Translations under genes and position numbers: made by a program
Shown here: piece by piece, positions 37,075 through 45,716 of the stretch
Layout of the letters: every line of letters starts with the position of its first letter
Numbering within the stretch: the stretch's first letter is position 1
Notes under the pieces: generated by a model
What the model was told of the DNA's origin: nothing
What the model saw: the letters and a program-made list of their open reading frames with translations, nothing else
The model's database searches: none
Assembly (NCBI GenBank): GCA_019634795.1
Contig: JAHCAR010000004.1
Location: 124,001 to 188,000 of the forward strand
DNA length: 64,000 nucleotides
Source: Dokdonella sp.
GTDB taxonomy: Bacteria; Pseudomonadota; Gammaproteobacteria; Xanthomonadales; Rhodanobacteraceae
Direction: 5' to 3'

Positions 37075-39693
37075 GTGCGCGGCGCCACCCTGATCGTACT
37101 GGCATGGAACCAATGGGCGCTGACCCGGCGCTGCCTCGACTCCCTGCTGGCCTGCCACCTCGACGAGGCCGAAGTCATCGTCGTGGACAACGGTTCGGAA
37201 GACCAGACGCCGAGCGGCCTGGCTGAATTCGGTGAACGACTTCGGGTCATCCGACTGCCGAAAAATCTCGGCTTCGTGCGCGGCATGAATGCGGGGATCG
37301 CAGCCGCGCGCAGCGACAACGATGTGGTCCTGCTCAACAACGATCTCGTCTTCGAACAGCGTGACTGGCTCGATCGCATGCGCGATACCGCCTATGCCGC
37401 CGCCGACCACGGCATCGTCGGCTGCCGGATGCGCGGACCGGCGCCGGAAAACCTGCTGTTCCACCTGGGCGGCTTCATCGAGCCCGAACTGCTCTGGGGC
37501 CAGCAGACCGAATCCGGGCAGCAGGAAACCGATGTCGGCCAGTTCCCGCGCGACCGCAGGGTACAGGGCATTGCCTTCGCGCTCGCCTACATCCGCCGCG
37601 ACTGCCTCGATCGCATCGGCCTGCTCGACGAACGATTCCACAGCTACTTCGAAGACACCGACTACTGCCTGCGCGCAGCCGATGCCGGCATCGCCAGCGT
37701 CGTTGCTGGTGCGGTCACGGTCTGCCACGACCAGCACGGATCGACCCGCGACGACGGCGGCTTTCGCGAACGCCTGTGGACCGAGAGCCGGGCGAGTTTT
37801 GCAGCGCGCTGGCAACAACGGCTGATCGAGAATTACCGCGGCACGGTGCTCTGGCAAGGCTTGACCCGCCTGCCACTCGCCTACGGCCAACTGACCCGCG
37901 GCCTGCTCTGGCGCCTCGACGCGCGCTCGCTGCGCATGGCCTATTCGGCGGTTGCGCCCGAACTGCTCGATGGCAACGACTTCCGTCTCGAGCTCGCCGC
38001 GCGCCGCATGCTGCCGTCCCTGCCGGAGGCCGCCCTGGTCTGCGCACCGGCCCAACTGCAGACAACGGCGCGCGGTCGCTTCCGTGTATCGCTGGCGTTT
38101 TCGGAATGGGCCCACCCGGGCGCGGCCTGGGTCGAGCAGTGCAACCGCTTCGACCTGCTGCTGGTGCCCGACGAATTCCAGGCGAATGCCTTCCGCGAGG
38201 CAGGCGTCCGCGCACCGATCGAGGTACTGCCGCTCGGCATCGATCGCGAGTACTGCCACCCGAACGTGCCGGCGCAACGCAATCCCAGCGGCAAGTTCGT
38301 GTTCCTCAGCGTGGCCGAGATGCGCGGACGCGACGCCCCGGAGCGTGTGGTCGAGGCGTTCCGGCGCAGCTTCGACGCCGGCGAGCCGGTCGAATTGATC
38401 ATCTACATTTGCCCGGGCAACGACGAGAGCGCGCTGCGCCACTCGCTCGAGCCGCTGGCCGCCGTCAACAACGCCGCCCGGGTACGCATCATGGCTGGCT
38501 GGGGTTTTCCTGCCTACGAGCGGGCGCAGTTGCTGGTTGCCGCGGATGCCTACGTCAGCGCGCGACGCGGAGCGGGCTGGGATCCGGTCGTGCGCGAGGC
38601 GATCGCCTGCGGTCGCGTCGTGATTGCGCCGGCCTATGGCAGCCAGAAGGCCCTGATCGAGGAGTGGGGGCAGGCGGTCGAGGTGCGCGAGGAAGTGGCC
38701 GATGCCGACCAGCCGGATTGCCTTTGGGCGCAGCCGGATTCCGAATCGCTGGAATGGCGCCTGCGCGATGTCTTCAACCGGCGAGCCGAACTGGTTGCCG
38801 AAGCAGTCACGCGCGCGGCGCCGTTTGCCGAGGCCAACAACCTCGACGCCAGCGCCGATCGGCTGGTCGAACTGCTTGCCTCCGGCGGCACCCTGAAAGC
38901 CGCTGCGGCGAAGCCGCCCAGGCACTGCCCGGCCGACCTGCAGCGTCCTGCCGCGGGCCAGATCGTCGTTCTCGGCATGCACCGCTCGGGCACCTCGAGC
39001 GTGGCCGGCCTGCTCAAGCTGATGGGCGCCTGGCCGGGTGCCGACGAGTTGCTGCTGCGCGGGCCGGACAACCCGCGCGGTCACTTCGAGCATGGCGAGC
39101 TGCACATGGCCTGCGTGCGTCGGCTGCAGTCCGCCGGCGGCGACTGGAAATCGCCGCCGCGCACGGCGCCGGCCACGGCCGTCGATGCGTTCCGTCGCGA
39201 ACTCGCGGGCGTGCTCGAAACGCTGGAGCCGCAGCGGCCGTGGTTCGTCAAGGAGCCGCGCCTGTGCCTGCTGGTCCGCGAGATGCTGCCGCTGCTGACG
39301 CGCCCGGTCTTCATCCACGTCGTTCGCGATCCACATGAGGTGGCGGCGTCCTTGCAGCGCCGCGACGACATGTCCGCGGCCTCGGCACTGGCCTTGTGGG
39401 AGCACTACACGCGCGAGGCGTTTGCCGGCAGCGAGGGCTGGCCACGGCTGCTGGTCGATTATCGCGAGCTGCGCGAACAACCGGTGGCGACCGCCAGCGG
39501 CCTGTTCGATGCGCTCATGTCGATGGGCATCCAGGGCCTTCGACTGCCCGCTGAAGACAGCATCCGGGAATGGATCGAACCGTCCCACGACACGACGCCC
39601 GAGCTCGACGCAAGCCTGAGCGAATCGCAGCTTGCCTTGCTGGCCGCCATCGAAAACCGCAGCATCCTGGGCGGACATCTTGTCGACGCCTGA
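37075..39693 (+). CDS. Trimodular GT2 - GT4 - sulfotransferase protein
   Basis: The product of about 872 residues has three catalytic modules. Residues about 1-240 form a GT2 domain (ATLIVLAWNQWALTRRCLDSL, VIVVDNGSEDQT, LLNNDLVF and FEDTDYCLRAADAG). Residues about 290-600 form a GT4-like GT-B module (VLPLGIDREYCHPN, RRGAGWDPVVREAIACGRVVIAP). Residues about 628-872 form a sulfotransferase with PAPS 5'-phosphosulfate loop GMHRSGTS (634-641) and 3'-phosphate region HVVRDPHEVAAS (about 750). It probably adds two sugars and a sulfate to the exported glycan. The start is uncertain: GTG 37075 and TTG 37051 are in frame, and neither has a good ribosome binding site. Confidence 0.85.
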   Translation: MRGATLIVLAWNQWALTRRCLDSLLACHLDEAEVIVVDNGSEDQTPSGLAEFGERLRVIRLPKNLGFVRGMNAGIAAARSDNDVVLLNNDLVFEQRDWLDRMRDTAYAAADHGIVGCRMRGPAPENLLFHLGGFIEPELLWGQQTESGQQETDVGQFPRDRRVQGIAFALAYIRRDCLDRIGLLDERFHSYFEDTDYCLRAADAGIASVVAGAVTVCHDQHGSTRDDGGFRERLWTESRASFAARWQQRLIENYRGTVLWQGLTRLPLAYGQLTRGLLWRLDARSLRMAYSAVAPELLDGNDFRLELAARRMLPSLPEAALVCAPAQLQTTARGRFRVSLAFSEWAHPGAAWVEQCNRFDLLLVPDEFQANAFREAGVRAPIEVLPLGIDREYCHPNVPAQRNPSGKFVFLSVAEMRGRDAPERVVEAFRRSFDAGEPVELIIYICPGNDESALRHSLEPLAAVNNAARVRIMAGWGFPAYERAQLLVAADAYVSARRGAGWDPVVREAIACGRVVIAPAYGSQKALIEEWGQAVEVREEVADADQPDCLWAQPDSESLEWRLRDVFNRRAELVAEAVTRAAPFAEANNLDASADRLVELLASGGTLKAAAAKPPRHCPADLQRPAAGQIVVLGMHRSGTSSVAGLLKLMGAWPGADELLLRGPDNPRGHFEHGELHMACVRRLQSAGGDWKSPPRTAPATAVDAFRRELAGVLETLEPQRPWFVKEPRLCLLVREMLPLLTRPVFIHVVRDPHEVAASLQRRDDMSAASALALWEHYTREAFAGSEGWPRLLVDYRELREQPVATASGLFDALMSMGIQGLRLPAEDSIREWIEPSHDTTPELDASLSESQLALLAAIENRSILGGHLVDA

Positions 39694-39752
39694 TCGCGCA
39701 GGTTCCCGCTGCAATCGCTGTCGTCGACAGGTCACACCCGTCCGCGCTTGCA

Positions 39753-41360
39753 ATGCAGACCGCCACGCGGCGTAATCGCGCGTCCCCGACGATGCCGCAG
39801 TTCCCGTCCATGCCGATGCACCCGAGCCCGCCCCCGTCTGCCCTGAGCTGGGACGGTCAAACGCTGCGTTTGAACCCGCCTCAAGCAGGCCGTCGTGCGG
39901 TGGCGATCGATGGCAGCCGCTTCTGCTTGCTCGAAGCCAACGCGGATGGCCTTGCTGAACTTCGCCTGCCGTTCTCGCCATCGGGCAACGCCGTGCTCGA
40001 CATTCGAATCGACCAGGACCCGATCGAAGCGGAATGCGGACCGATCGCCGCCAGCATCGAGATCGGCAGGCCCGGCCTGCAGCCGAAAATGCCGATGCAG
40101 CCAACGCTGGGCGCGCTGGCCAGCGCCGAGCGACCGGTTCCCGTCGAAGTCGAGCCGATGCAGCGCGAAGTCGCCGTCATCGTACCGGTCTACAACGCAG
40201 CCGACGGCGTCGCGCGCTGCCTCGATTCGGTCCTCGCGCACACCACCGGCCCGTGTCGTCTGATCGTCATCGACGACGCCAGCACCGATCCCGCTATCGC
40301 CCCCTTGCTTCAGCGCTATCGCGGCATCGCGGGCATCGACATCCTCGCCAACGAGGAAAACCGCGGCTTCACGGCGACCGTGAATCGCGGCATGCGGCAT
40401 GCCGGCGACGCCGACGTGGTCCTGCTCAATGCCGATACCGAAGTGGCCGCGCACTGGCTGACCGGACTGCGCCGTGCCGCCTGCTGCGCCGCCGACGTCG
40501 CCACGGCAACCGCGGTCTCCGACAACGCCGGCGCCTTCTCGGTGCCCGAGCTCGAGCGCGAGAATCCGCTGCCCCCGGGCTGGACGTTCGCGCAGACCGC
40601 GCGCGCGCTCTGGCAGTCGGCAGGTCACGCCTATCCGCAACTGCCGACCGGCAACGGATTCTGCATGTACATCCGTCGTGAAGTCCTCGACGAAGTCGGC
40701 CTGTTCGACGTCGAGGCGTTTCCGCAGGGCTATGGCGAGGAGAACGATTTCTGCCAGCGCGCCAGCGCGCGCGGTTACCGTCATCTGATCGCCGGCAACG
40801 TCTTCGTCGCCCACGCGCGCAGCCAGAGTTTCGGCATCGAGCGCCGCGAGCGACTCGGTCGAACCGGTATGCAGGTCCTGCGTGAACGCTGGCCTGACTA
40901 CGAGGCGGATGTCGGCGCCATGCTTTTCTCGTTCGAACGCCGCGTCCTCGACTGGCGCGTGCGCCGCATCCACGCCATGGCGCCGCAGATGCAGCCGCTG
41001 CCACGCGTGCTGCATCTGCATGCGGGGGAGCATCCGCCGCTGCTGTCCGGTTACGATAGCTGGATGATCACGATGCACAATCAGGAATGGACGCTGCATG
41101 GAGCGCACGCGGAGCCACTCGAATCGGCAGCTGCCGGACCCCTGGCCTCACGGCATGTCTCGGAGTGGCTGCAGCGGCACGGGTTCGAGTGGGTTGCGTT
41201 CGGCGACGGAGTTGATCCGGGCGCGGCGAAGCTGCTCGCCGTGCAGGCCCGGCGCCTCGGCATTCCGGCACTGGATATCAGCGCGCATCCGCAAACCGAG
41301 CCCGGCGCGTCCGCAGGCAGCACCAATGCGCTGCGCAGTTTCAATGGCGAGCGGCCGTGA
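39753..41360 (+). CDS. GT2 family glycosyltransferase with extra N- and C-terminal domains
   Basis: From the ATG at 39753 (an ATG at 39792 is equally possible) the product is 535 residues. The first 120 residues are a beta-rich segment of unknown type. The GT2 domain (about 127-380) has VAVIVPVYNAADGVARCLDSV, IDDASTD, LLNADTEV and GYGEENDFCQRASARGYRH, typical of rhamnosyltransferase-like GT2 enzymes with the acidic DXD-type metal site. The C-terminal 120 residues are not recognisable. It lies between the trimodular enzyme and the gmd-like gene, whose GTG start overlaps its stop by four bases. Confidence 0.85.
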   Translation: MQTATRRNRASPTMPQFPSMPMHPSPPPSALSWDGQTLRLNPPQAGRRAVAIDGSRFCLLEANADGLAELRLPFSPSGNAVLDIRIDQDPIEAECGPIAASIEIGRPGLQPKMPMQPTLGALASAERPVPVEVEPMQREVAVIVPVYNAADGVARCLDSVLAHTTGPCRLIVIDDASTDPAIAPLLQRYRGIAGIDILANEENRGFTATVNRGMRHAGDADVVLLNADTEVAAHWLTGLRRAACCAADVATATAVSDNAGAFSVPELERENPLPPGWTFAQTARALWQSAGHAYPQLPTGNGFCMYIRREVLDEVGLFDVEAFPQGYGEENDFCQRASARGYRHLIAGNVFVAHARSQSFGIERRERLGRTGMQVLRERWPDYEADVGAMLFSFERRVLDWRVRRIHAMAPQMQPLPRVLHLHAGEHPPLLSGYDSWMITMHNQEWTLHGAHAEPLESAAAGPLASRHVSEWLQRHGFEWVAFGDGVDPGAAKLLAVQARRLGIPALDISAHPQTEPGASAGSTNALRSFNGERP

Positions 41361-42403
41361 AGCGTCGCTATGCACGGGCCCTGATAACCGGCGTCGGCGG
41401 ACAGGATGGCGCCTGGCTGGCCGCGCAACTGCTCGCCGAAGGCGTCGAGATCATCGGCACGCACCGGCCCTCGAGCGCGGCCGGCAACTGGCGACTCGAT
41501 GAACTCGGCATCGGCGCCCACTCGCGTCTGCATCTGCGCACGCTCGAACTGGCCGATCCGGCGGCCTGCCGCACGCTGGTCGCCGAAGTCTCGCCGCAGG
41601 CGATCTTCCACCTGGCCGGACAGTCACGCGTGGCCGACTCGTTCCGCGATCCGCTCGGCAGCATCCACGCCAACGGCATCGGCACGCTGAATCTGGTCGA
41701 GGCCATGCGCCGCGACGCCCCCGACGCGCACTTCGTGCTCGCCTCCAGTGCCGAGATCTTCGGCAGTCCGCCACGCGCACCACAGGACGAAGACACGTCG
41801 ACCCGGGCGACCTCGCCATACGGCCTGTCCAAACTGCTGGCGCACTCGGCGATGGCCAGCTGGCGTGCCAGCTTCGGACTCGCCGCGAGCAGCGCGATCC
41901 TGTTCAATCACGAGTCGGAACTGCGCGACCCGGCGTTCGTGACGCGCAAGATCAGCCAGGGCGTGGCGCGCATCGCACTTGGCTTCGAGCAGCAGATCCT
42001 GCTCGGCAATCTCGACGCGCGCCGTGACTTCGGCTATGCCCCGGAATACGTGTCGGCCCTGGCCAGCATGGCCGACGGCGACCAGGGCGACGACTTCGTC
42101 CTGGCCACGGGCCGCGCCGCCAGCGTGCGCGAGTTCGCCACGCTCGCCTTCGCCTCGGCCGGCATCGAGCTCGAATGGAACGGCTCGGGCAGCGATGAAG
42201 TCGCACGCGACCGCGCCGACGGCACACCACGCGTCCGCATAGATCCGCGCCTGATGCGTCCGGTCGATGCACCCCTGCTGGTCGGCGATGCGGCCAAGGC
42301 CCGGGCCCGGCTCGGTTTCTCGCCGCAAGTCGAGCTGGCCGAACTGACCCGACGCATGGTCGAGGCCGATGTCGAGCGCGAGCGCGCCGGAATGCCTGCC
42401 TAG
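41357..42403 (+). CDS. gmd: GDP-mannose 4,6-dehydratase-like SDR enzyme
   Basis: The 348-residue extended short-chain dehydrogenase has the Rossmann motif TGVGGQDGAWL (11-21), active-site S131/E133 in ASSAEIFGS and Y155-x3-K159 in SPYGLSKLL. Signature segments LFNHES, FVTRKISQGVARIALG and LLGNLDARRDFGYAPEYV match GDP-mannose 4,6-dehydratases. The product would be GDP-4-keto-6-deoxymannose, precursor of GDP-rhamnose, fucose or perosamine. The related epimerase/reductase Rmd cannot be excluded. It starts at a GTG overlapping the previous stop and ends with a one-base overlap with the next GT gene, so nucleotide-sugar supply and transfer are coupled. Confidence 0.82.
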   Translation: MKRRYARALITGVGGQDGAWLAAQLLAEGVEIIGTHRPSSAAGNWRLDELGIGAHSRLHLRTLELADPAACRTLVAEVSPQAIFHLAGQSRVADSFRDPLGSIHANGIGTLNLVEAMRRDAPDAHFVLASSAEIFGSPPRAPQDEDTSTRATSPYGLSKLLAHSAMASWRASFGLAASSAILFNHESELRDPAFVTRKISQGVARIALGFEQQILLGNLDARRDFGYAPEYVSALASMADGDQGDDFVLATGRAASVREFATLAFASAGIELEWNGSGSDEVARDRADGTPRVRIDPRLMRPVDAPLLVGDAAKARARLGFSPQVELAELTRRMVEADVERERAGMPA

Positions 42404-43551
42404 TGCGCGTGATCTTCAACGTCGACGCGATCAGCGCGCCGCTGACCGGCATCGGTCGCTATGCGCTCGAACTCGCGCAGGGCCTCGCCCAGCATGCGGC
42501 GATCGAGGAGCTGCGCCTGTATTCCGCCGTGCGTTGGGTCGAGGACCCGGCCGATGCGCTGCGCTCGAACCGCCTGTTCGCCAGTCTGCGCCAGAACCTG
42601 CCGTTCAAGACACGCGCCCTCGAAGCCTACTCGCGGGTGCGCAACGTCTTGTTCCGCGCACATACGCGCAAGCTGCGCGGCTTCCTCCTGCACACGCCGA
42701 ACTATATCCTGATGCCGTTCGACGGACCGGCCGTGACCACGGTGCATGACCTCTCCGCATTCAATTATCCCGATACCCATCCGCCCGAGCGCGTGCGCTT
42801 TCTCGAGCGCCACCTGCCAGCCACCCTGGAGCGCGCGCAGCGCGTGATCACGGATTCCACCTTCATCGCCGCAGAACTGCATGCCAAGCTCGGCGTGCCA
42901 CACGAAAAACTGCGCGTCGTCGCGCTCGGCGTCGATCCGAGGTACCGACCGCACGCCGATCACGAGCTGGCCGAGGCCCTGTCCCGGCACGGCCTGGCAC
43001 GCGGTGCCTACCTGCTCGTCGTCGCCACCCAGGAGCCGCGCAAGAACCTGGTCCGCCTGGCCCGCGCCTATGCCGCGCTGCCGCCGCCGCTGCGTGCGCG
43101 CCACCCTCTTGTCATCGTCGGCGCCCGCGGCTGGCTCAGCGCCGAGCTCGAAAAAGCACTGGCTCCGCTGGAGGCCAGCGGCGCGGCGCGAAGGCTCGGT
43201 TACGTCAGCGAAGCCGACCTGCCGCTGATCTATGCCGGAGCGCACGCGTTTGCGTTCCCGTCCCTGTACGAGGGTTTCGGATTGCCGGTACTCGAAGCCC
43301 TCGCCAGCGGCATACCGGTCCTGACCTCGAACGTCTCGTCGCTGCCCGAGATCTGTGCCGACACCGCCCTGTGCGTCGACCCGCTCGACGAATCCGCGCT
43401 GCGCGACGGACTCGAGCGCCTGCTCGAAGACGAGGCATGGCGGGGCGCAAGCGCCGCCCGCGGCCTGCAGCATGCGGCGGCGTTCCCATGGTCGCGTTGC
43501 GTCGACGAGACCGTGGCTGTCTATCGCGAACTGGTCGCGCCCGACCGCTGA
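42403..43551 (+). CDS. GT4 family glycosyltransferase
   Basis: The 382-residue GT-B enzyme has the N-terminal segment VIFNVDAISAPLTGIGRYALELAQ, which recognises acceptor in WbpX/mannosyltransferase-like enzymes. It also has VTTVHDLSAFNYPDTHPPERV, YLLVVATQEPRKNLVRL and the E-x7-E motif in SLYEGFGLPVLEALASGIP. A mannosyl- or deoxymannosyltransferase using the product of the upstream gmd-like enzyme is plausible. It starts at a GTG that overlaps the preceding stop by one base. It is the last gene of the plus arm. Confidence 0.9.
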   Translation: MRVIFNVDAISAPLTGIGRYALELAQGLAQHAAIEELRLYSAVRWVEDPADALRSNRLFASLRQNLPFKTRALEAYSRVRNVLFRAHTRKLRGFLLHTPNYILMPFDGPAVTTVHDLSAFNYPDTHPPERVRFLERHLPATLERAQRVITDSTFIAAELHAKLGVPHEKLRVVALGVDPRYRPHADHELAEALSRHGLARGAYLLVVATQEPRKNLVRLARAYAALPPPLRARHPLVIVGARGWLSAELEKALAPLEASGAARRLGYVSEADLPLIYAGAHAFAFPSLYEGFGLPVLEALASGIPVLTSNVSSLPEICADTALCVDPLDESALRDGLERLLEDEAWRGASAARGLQHAAAFPWSRCVDETVAVYRELVAPDR

Positions 43552-43866
43552 AAGCCGGTATTCGATAACTTTCCACCAGCCCTAGAGCCTTGCTGCGCGG
43601 CCGACGCCGTCTATTCCTTAACAGGATGCATCGACGGGCGCGGCCGGGTGGTGATTGCGCCGGCCAATGCGACTATGCTTGTTCTCGAGCGAAACCGGAT
43701 CGTCGACCAGTCCATGGCGCACCATGGTGGTGATTCGATTCGCGGGCGGGGGGATGGCGAAAGCAGAAGGCGGGTCCGGGATGGGCCGTTGCCGGATGCC
43801 GGGGATCGCGCGGAGTCGAACCGGGTCGTTTTGGTCCGGCAACTTCGCAACCGTGACCGACGGGGG
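43552..43866. other. 315-base intergenic region
   Basis: Between the last glycosyltransferase and the sensor kinase. No terminator hairpin with a T-run, repeat or RNA is evident. An open frame in phase with the kinase crosses much of this stretch, but its sequence (RGRGDGESRRRV and similar) is not protein-like. A promoter for the kinase operon must lie here, but no pair of hexamers stands out. Confidence 0.5.
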
Positions 43867-45339
43867 ATGGATTCGATGTCGGACTTGATCGACGAACGGC
43901 TACGGGCGCTGCTCGAAGCCATGCCGGATGCGATCATCGTGGTCGGACCCGACGGTCGTATCGTGCTCGCCAATTCGCAAGCCGAAATCCTCTTTCGCTA
44001 CGAACCGCTTGCCCTGATCGGCTGCCCGGTCGAGCAACTGCTGCCGGATCGATTCCGTGACGTGCATTCCGGTCATCGCGAACGCTTCTTCTCGCATCCG
44101 CGCACGCGGGCGATGGGCGCCGAGCTCGAACTTTATGGAAGATGCCGCGATGGTGACGAATTTCCGGTCGAAATCAGCCTGAGCCCGATTCACATCGGTG
44201 AGTCGACCCTCGTCATCAGTGCGGTGCGCGACGTCAGCGCGCGACGTCGCGAGAAGGAGAAGTTTCGCGACCTGCTCGAATCGGCCCCCGACGCCATGGT
44301 CATCGTGGACAATCACGGACGGATCGTTCTCGCCAATTCTCAGGCCGTGCGCCTGTTCGGCTGGCAGCGCGAAGAGCTGCTCGGCAACTCGATCGAAATG
44401 CTCGTGCCGCAACGCTTCCGCGCGCAGCATCCCGAGCATCGCGCGGGCTTTTTCGGGCAACCGAAGGCACGCAACATGGGCACCGGCCTCGAACTGCACG
44501 GGCTGCGCCGGGACGGCAGCGAATTCCCGGTCGAAATCAGCCTGAGTCCGCTGCAGACCGAGAAGGGCCTGCTCGTCTCGAGCGCGATCCGCGATGTCAG
44601 CGAACGCAAGCAGGTCGAAGCCTCCCTGCTGCAGGCCAACCGCCTGAAGAGCCAGTTCCTCGCGAACATGTCGCACGAACTGCGCACGCCGCTGAACGGC
44701 ATCATCGGCTTTTCCCAGTTGCTGATGGACGGCAAGGTCGGCGATCTGGAGCCCAAGCAGCGCGAATTCATCGGCGACATCCTCGACAGCGGACGCCACC
44801 TGTTGCGCCTGGTCAACGACCTGCTCGACCTGTCCAAGATCGAGGCCGGCAAGATGGAGGTCCACGCCGAGGTTTTCGACCTGGGCAGCGACATCCCGGA
44901 AGTCTGCGCGGTGCTCTCGCCGATGATCCAGGACAAGCGCATCGAGCTCGACATCGATGTCGCTGCGGGGCTCGCGGAAGTCAGGCTGGACCGGCACAAG
45001 TTCAAGCAGATACTGCTCAACCTGCTGAGCAATGCGGTCAAGTTCACCGAGCCGCTCGGCCAGGTACGCATCGCAGCCCTGCGCGACTCCTCCGGCGCGC
45101 TCGTGCTGCGCGTTTCGGATACCGGCATCGGCATCGAAGCGGGCGACATCGAGCGTCTCTTCGTCGAATTCCAGCGCGTCGAACGCGATACCGCACGCCG
45201 GGCGCAAGGCACCGGGCTCGGCCTCGCCCTGACCCGCAAACTGGTCGAAATCCAGGGTGGCTCGATCGACCTCGAAAGCACGGTCAATGTAGGCACGACG
45301 GTCACCGTTCGCCTGCCGCTCGCGGAGTCGGTCCCATGA
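43867..45339 (+). CDS. Tandem-PAS sensor histidine kinase
   Basis: The 490-residue soluble kinase has PAS1 (about 8-125), PAS2 (about 135-247), HisKA with H270 in FLANMSHELRTPLNG, and HATPase_c with N389, DTGIGIE (418-424) and GTGLGLAL (448-455). No membrane segment or signal is present, so it senses cytoplasmic or bound ligands. The two PAS domains are clearly duplicates of each other (both contain GRIVLANSQA and EFPVEISLSP). The ATG at 43867 is preceded by GGGGG; ATG 43876 is also possible. It overlaps the receiver gene by four bases, giving a three-gene signalling operon. Confidence 0.9.
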   Translation: MDSMSDLIDERLRALLEAMPDAIIVVGPDGRIVLANSQAEILFRYEPLALIGCPVEQLLPDRFRDVHSGHRERFFSHPRTRAMGAELELYGRCRDGDEFPVEISLSPIHIGESTLVISAVRDVSARRREKEKFRDLLESAPDAMVIVDNHGRIVLANSQAVRLFGWQREELLGNSIEMLVPQRFRAQHPEHRAGFFGQPKARNMGTGLELHGLRRDGSEFPVEISLSPLQTEKGLLVSSAIRDVSERKQVEASLLQANRLKSQFLANMSHELRTPLNGIIGFSQLLMDGKVGDLEPKQREFIGDILDSGRHLLRLVNDLLDLSKIEAGKMEVHAEVFDLGSDIPEVCAVLSPMIQDKRIELDIDVAAGLAEVRLDRHKFKQILLNLLSNAVKFTEPLGQVRIAALRDSSGALVLRVSDTGIGIEAGDIERLFVEFQRVERDTARRAQGTGLGLALTRKLVEIQGGSIDLESTVNVGTTVTVRLPLAESVP

Positions 45340-45716
45340 GCGCGCGCATCCTTATCGTCGATGACAACCCGGTCAACCTGAAGCTCGCGCGCAACGTGCT
45401 CGAAATCGAGGGCTACACGGTGGATGGCGCCGTCGACGCCGAAGATGCCCTCGTCTATCTCGGGACGCACAGTCCCGACCTGATCCTCATGGACATCGCC
45501 CTGCCCGGCATGGACGGTCTGGCCCTGACCCGCAAGCTCAAGGCGGATCCACGCTGGCGTGCGATTCCGGTCATCGCGCTGACGGCATTCGCAATGCTCA
45601 CCGACGAGCGCCAGGCGCGCGATGCCGGCTGCGACGGCTACATCACCAAGCCGATCGACACGCGCCAGTTGCCCTTGACCGTCGGCGCCCACCTGCGCAC
45701 GGGAGCGGATCGATGA
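45336..45716 (+). CDS. Single-domain response regulator (DivK/CheY-like)
   Basis: The 126-residue stand-alone receiver has acidic pocket D9/D10, phospho-acceptor D53 in ILMDIALPGMDG, T83 and K105 in GYITKPID. No output domain is present. Coupled by four-base overlaps to the kinase upstream and the REC-PAS-GAF-GGDEF-EAL gene downstream, it likely acts as a phosphate relay or sink between them. DivK-like receivers often act through protein contacts with other kinases. Confidence 0.93.
   Translation: MSARILIVDDNPVNLKLARNVLEIEGYTVDGAVDAEDALVYLGTHSPDLILMDIALPGMDGLALTRKLKADPRWRAIPVIALTAFAMLTDERQARDAGCDGYITKPIDTRQLPLTVGAHLRTGADR

Noticed and set aside
37072..40104. 1010-codon open frame on the minus strand opposite the trimodular glycosyltransferase
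   Set aside because: The plus strand carries clear GT2, GT4 and sulfotransferase motifs here. The minus frame is a codon-bias shadow with no domains.
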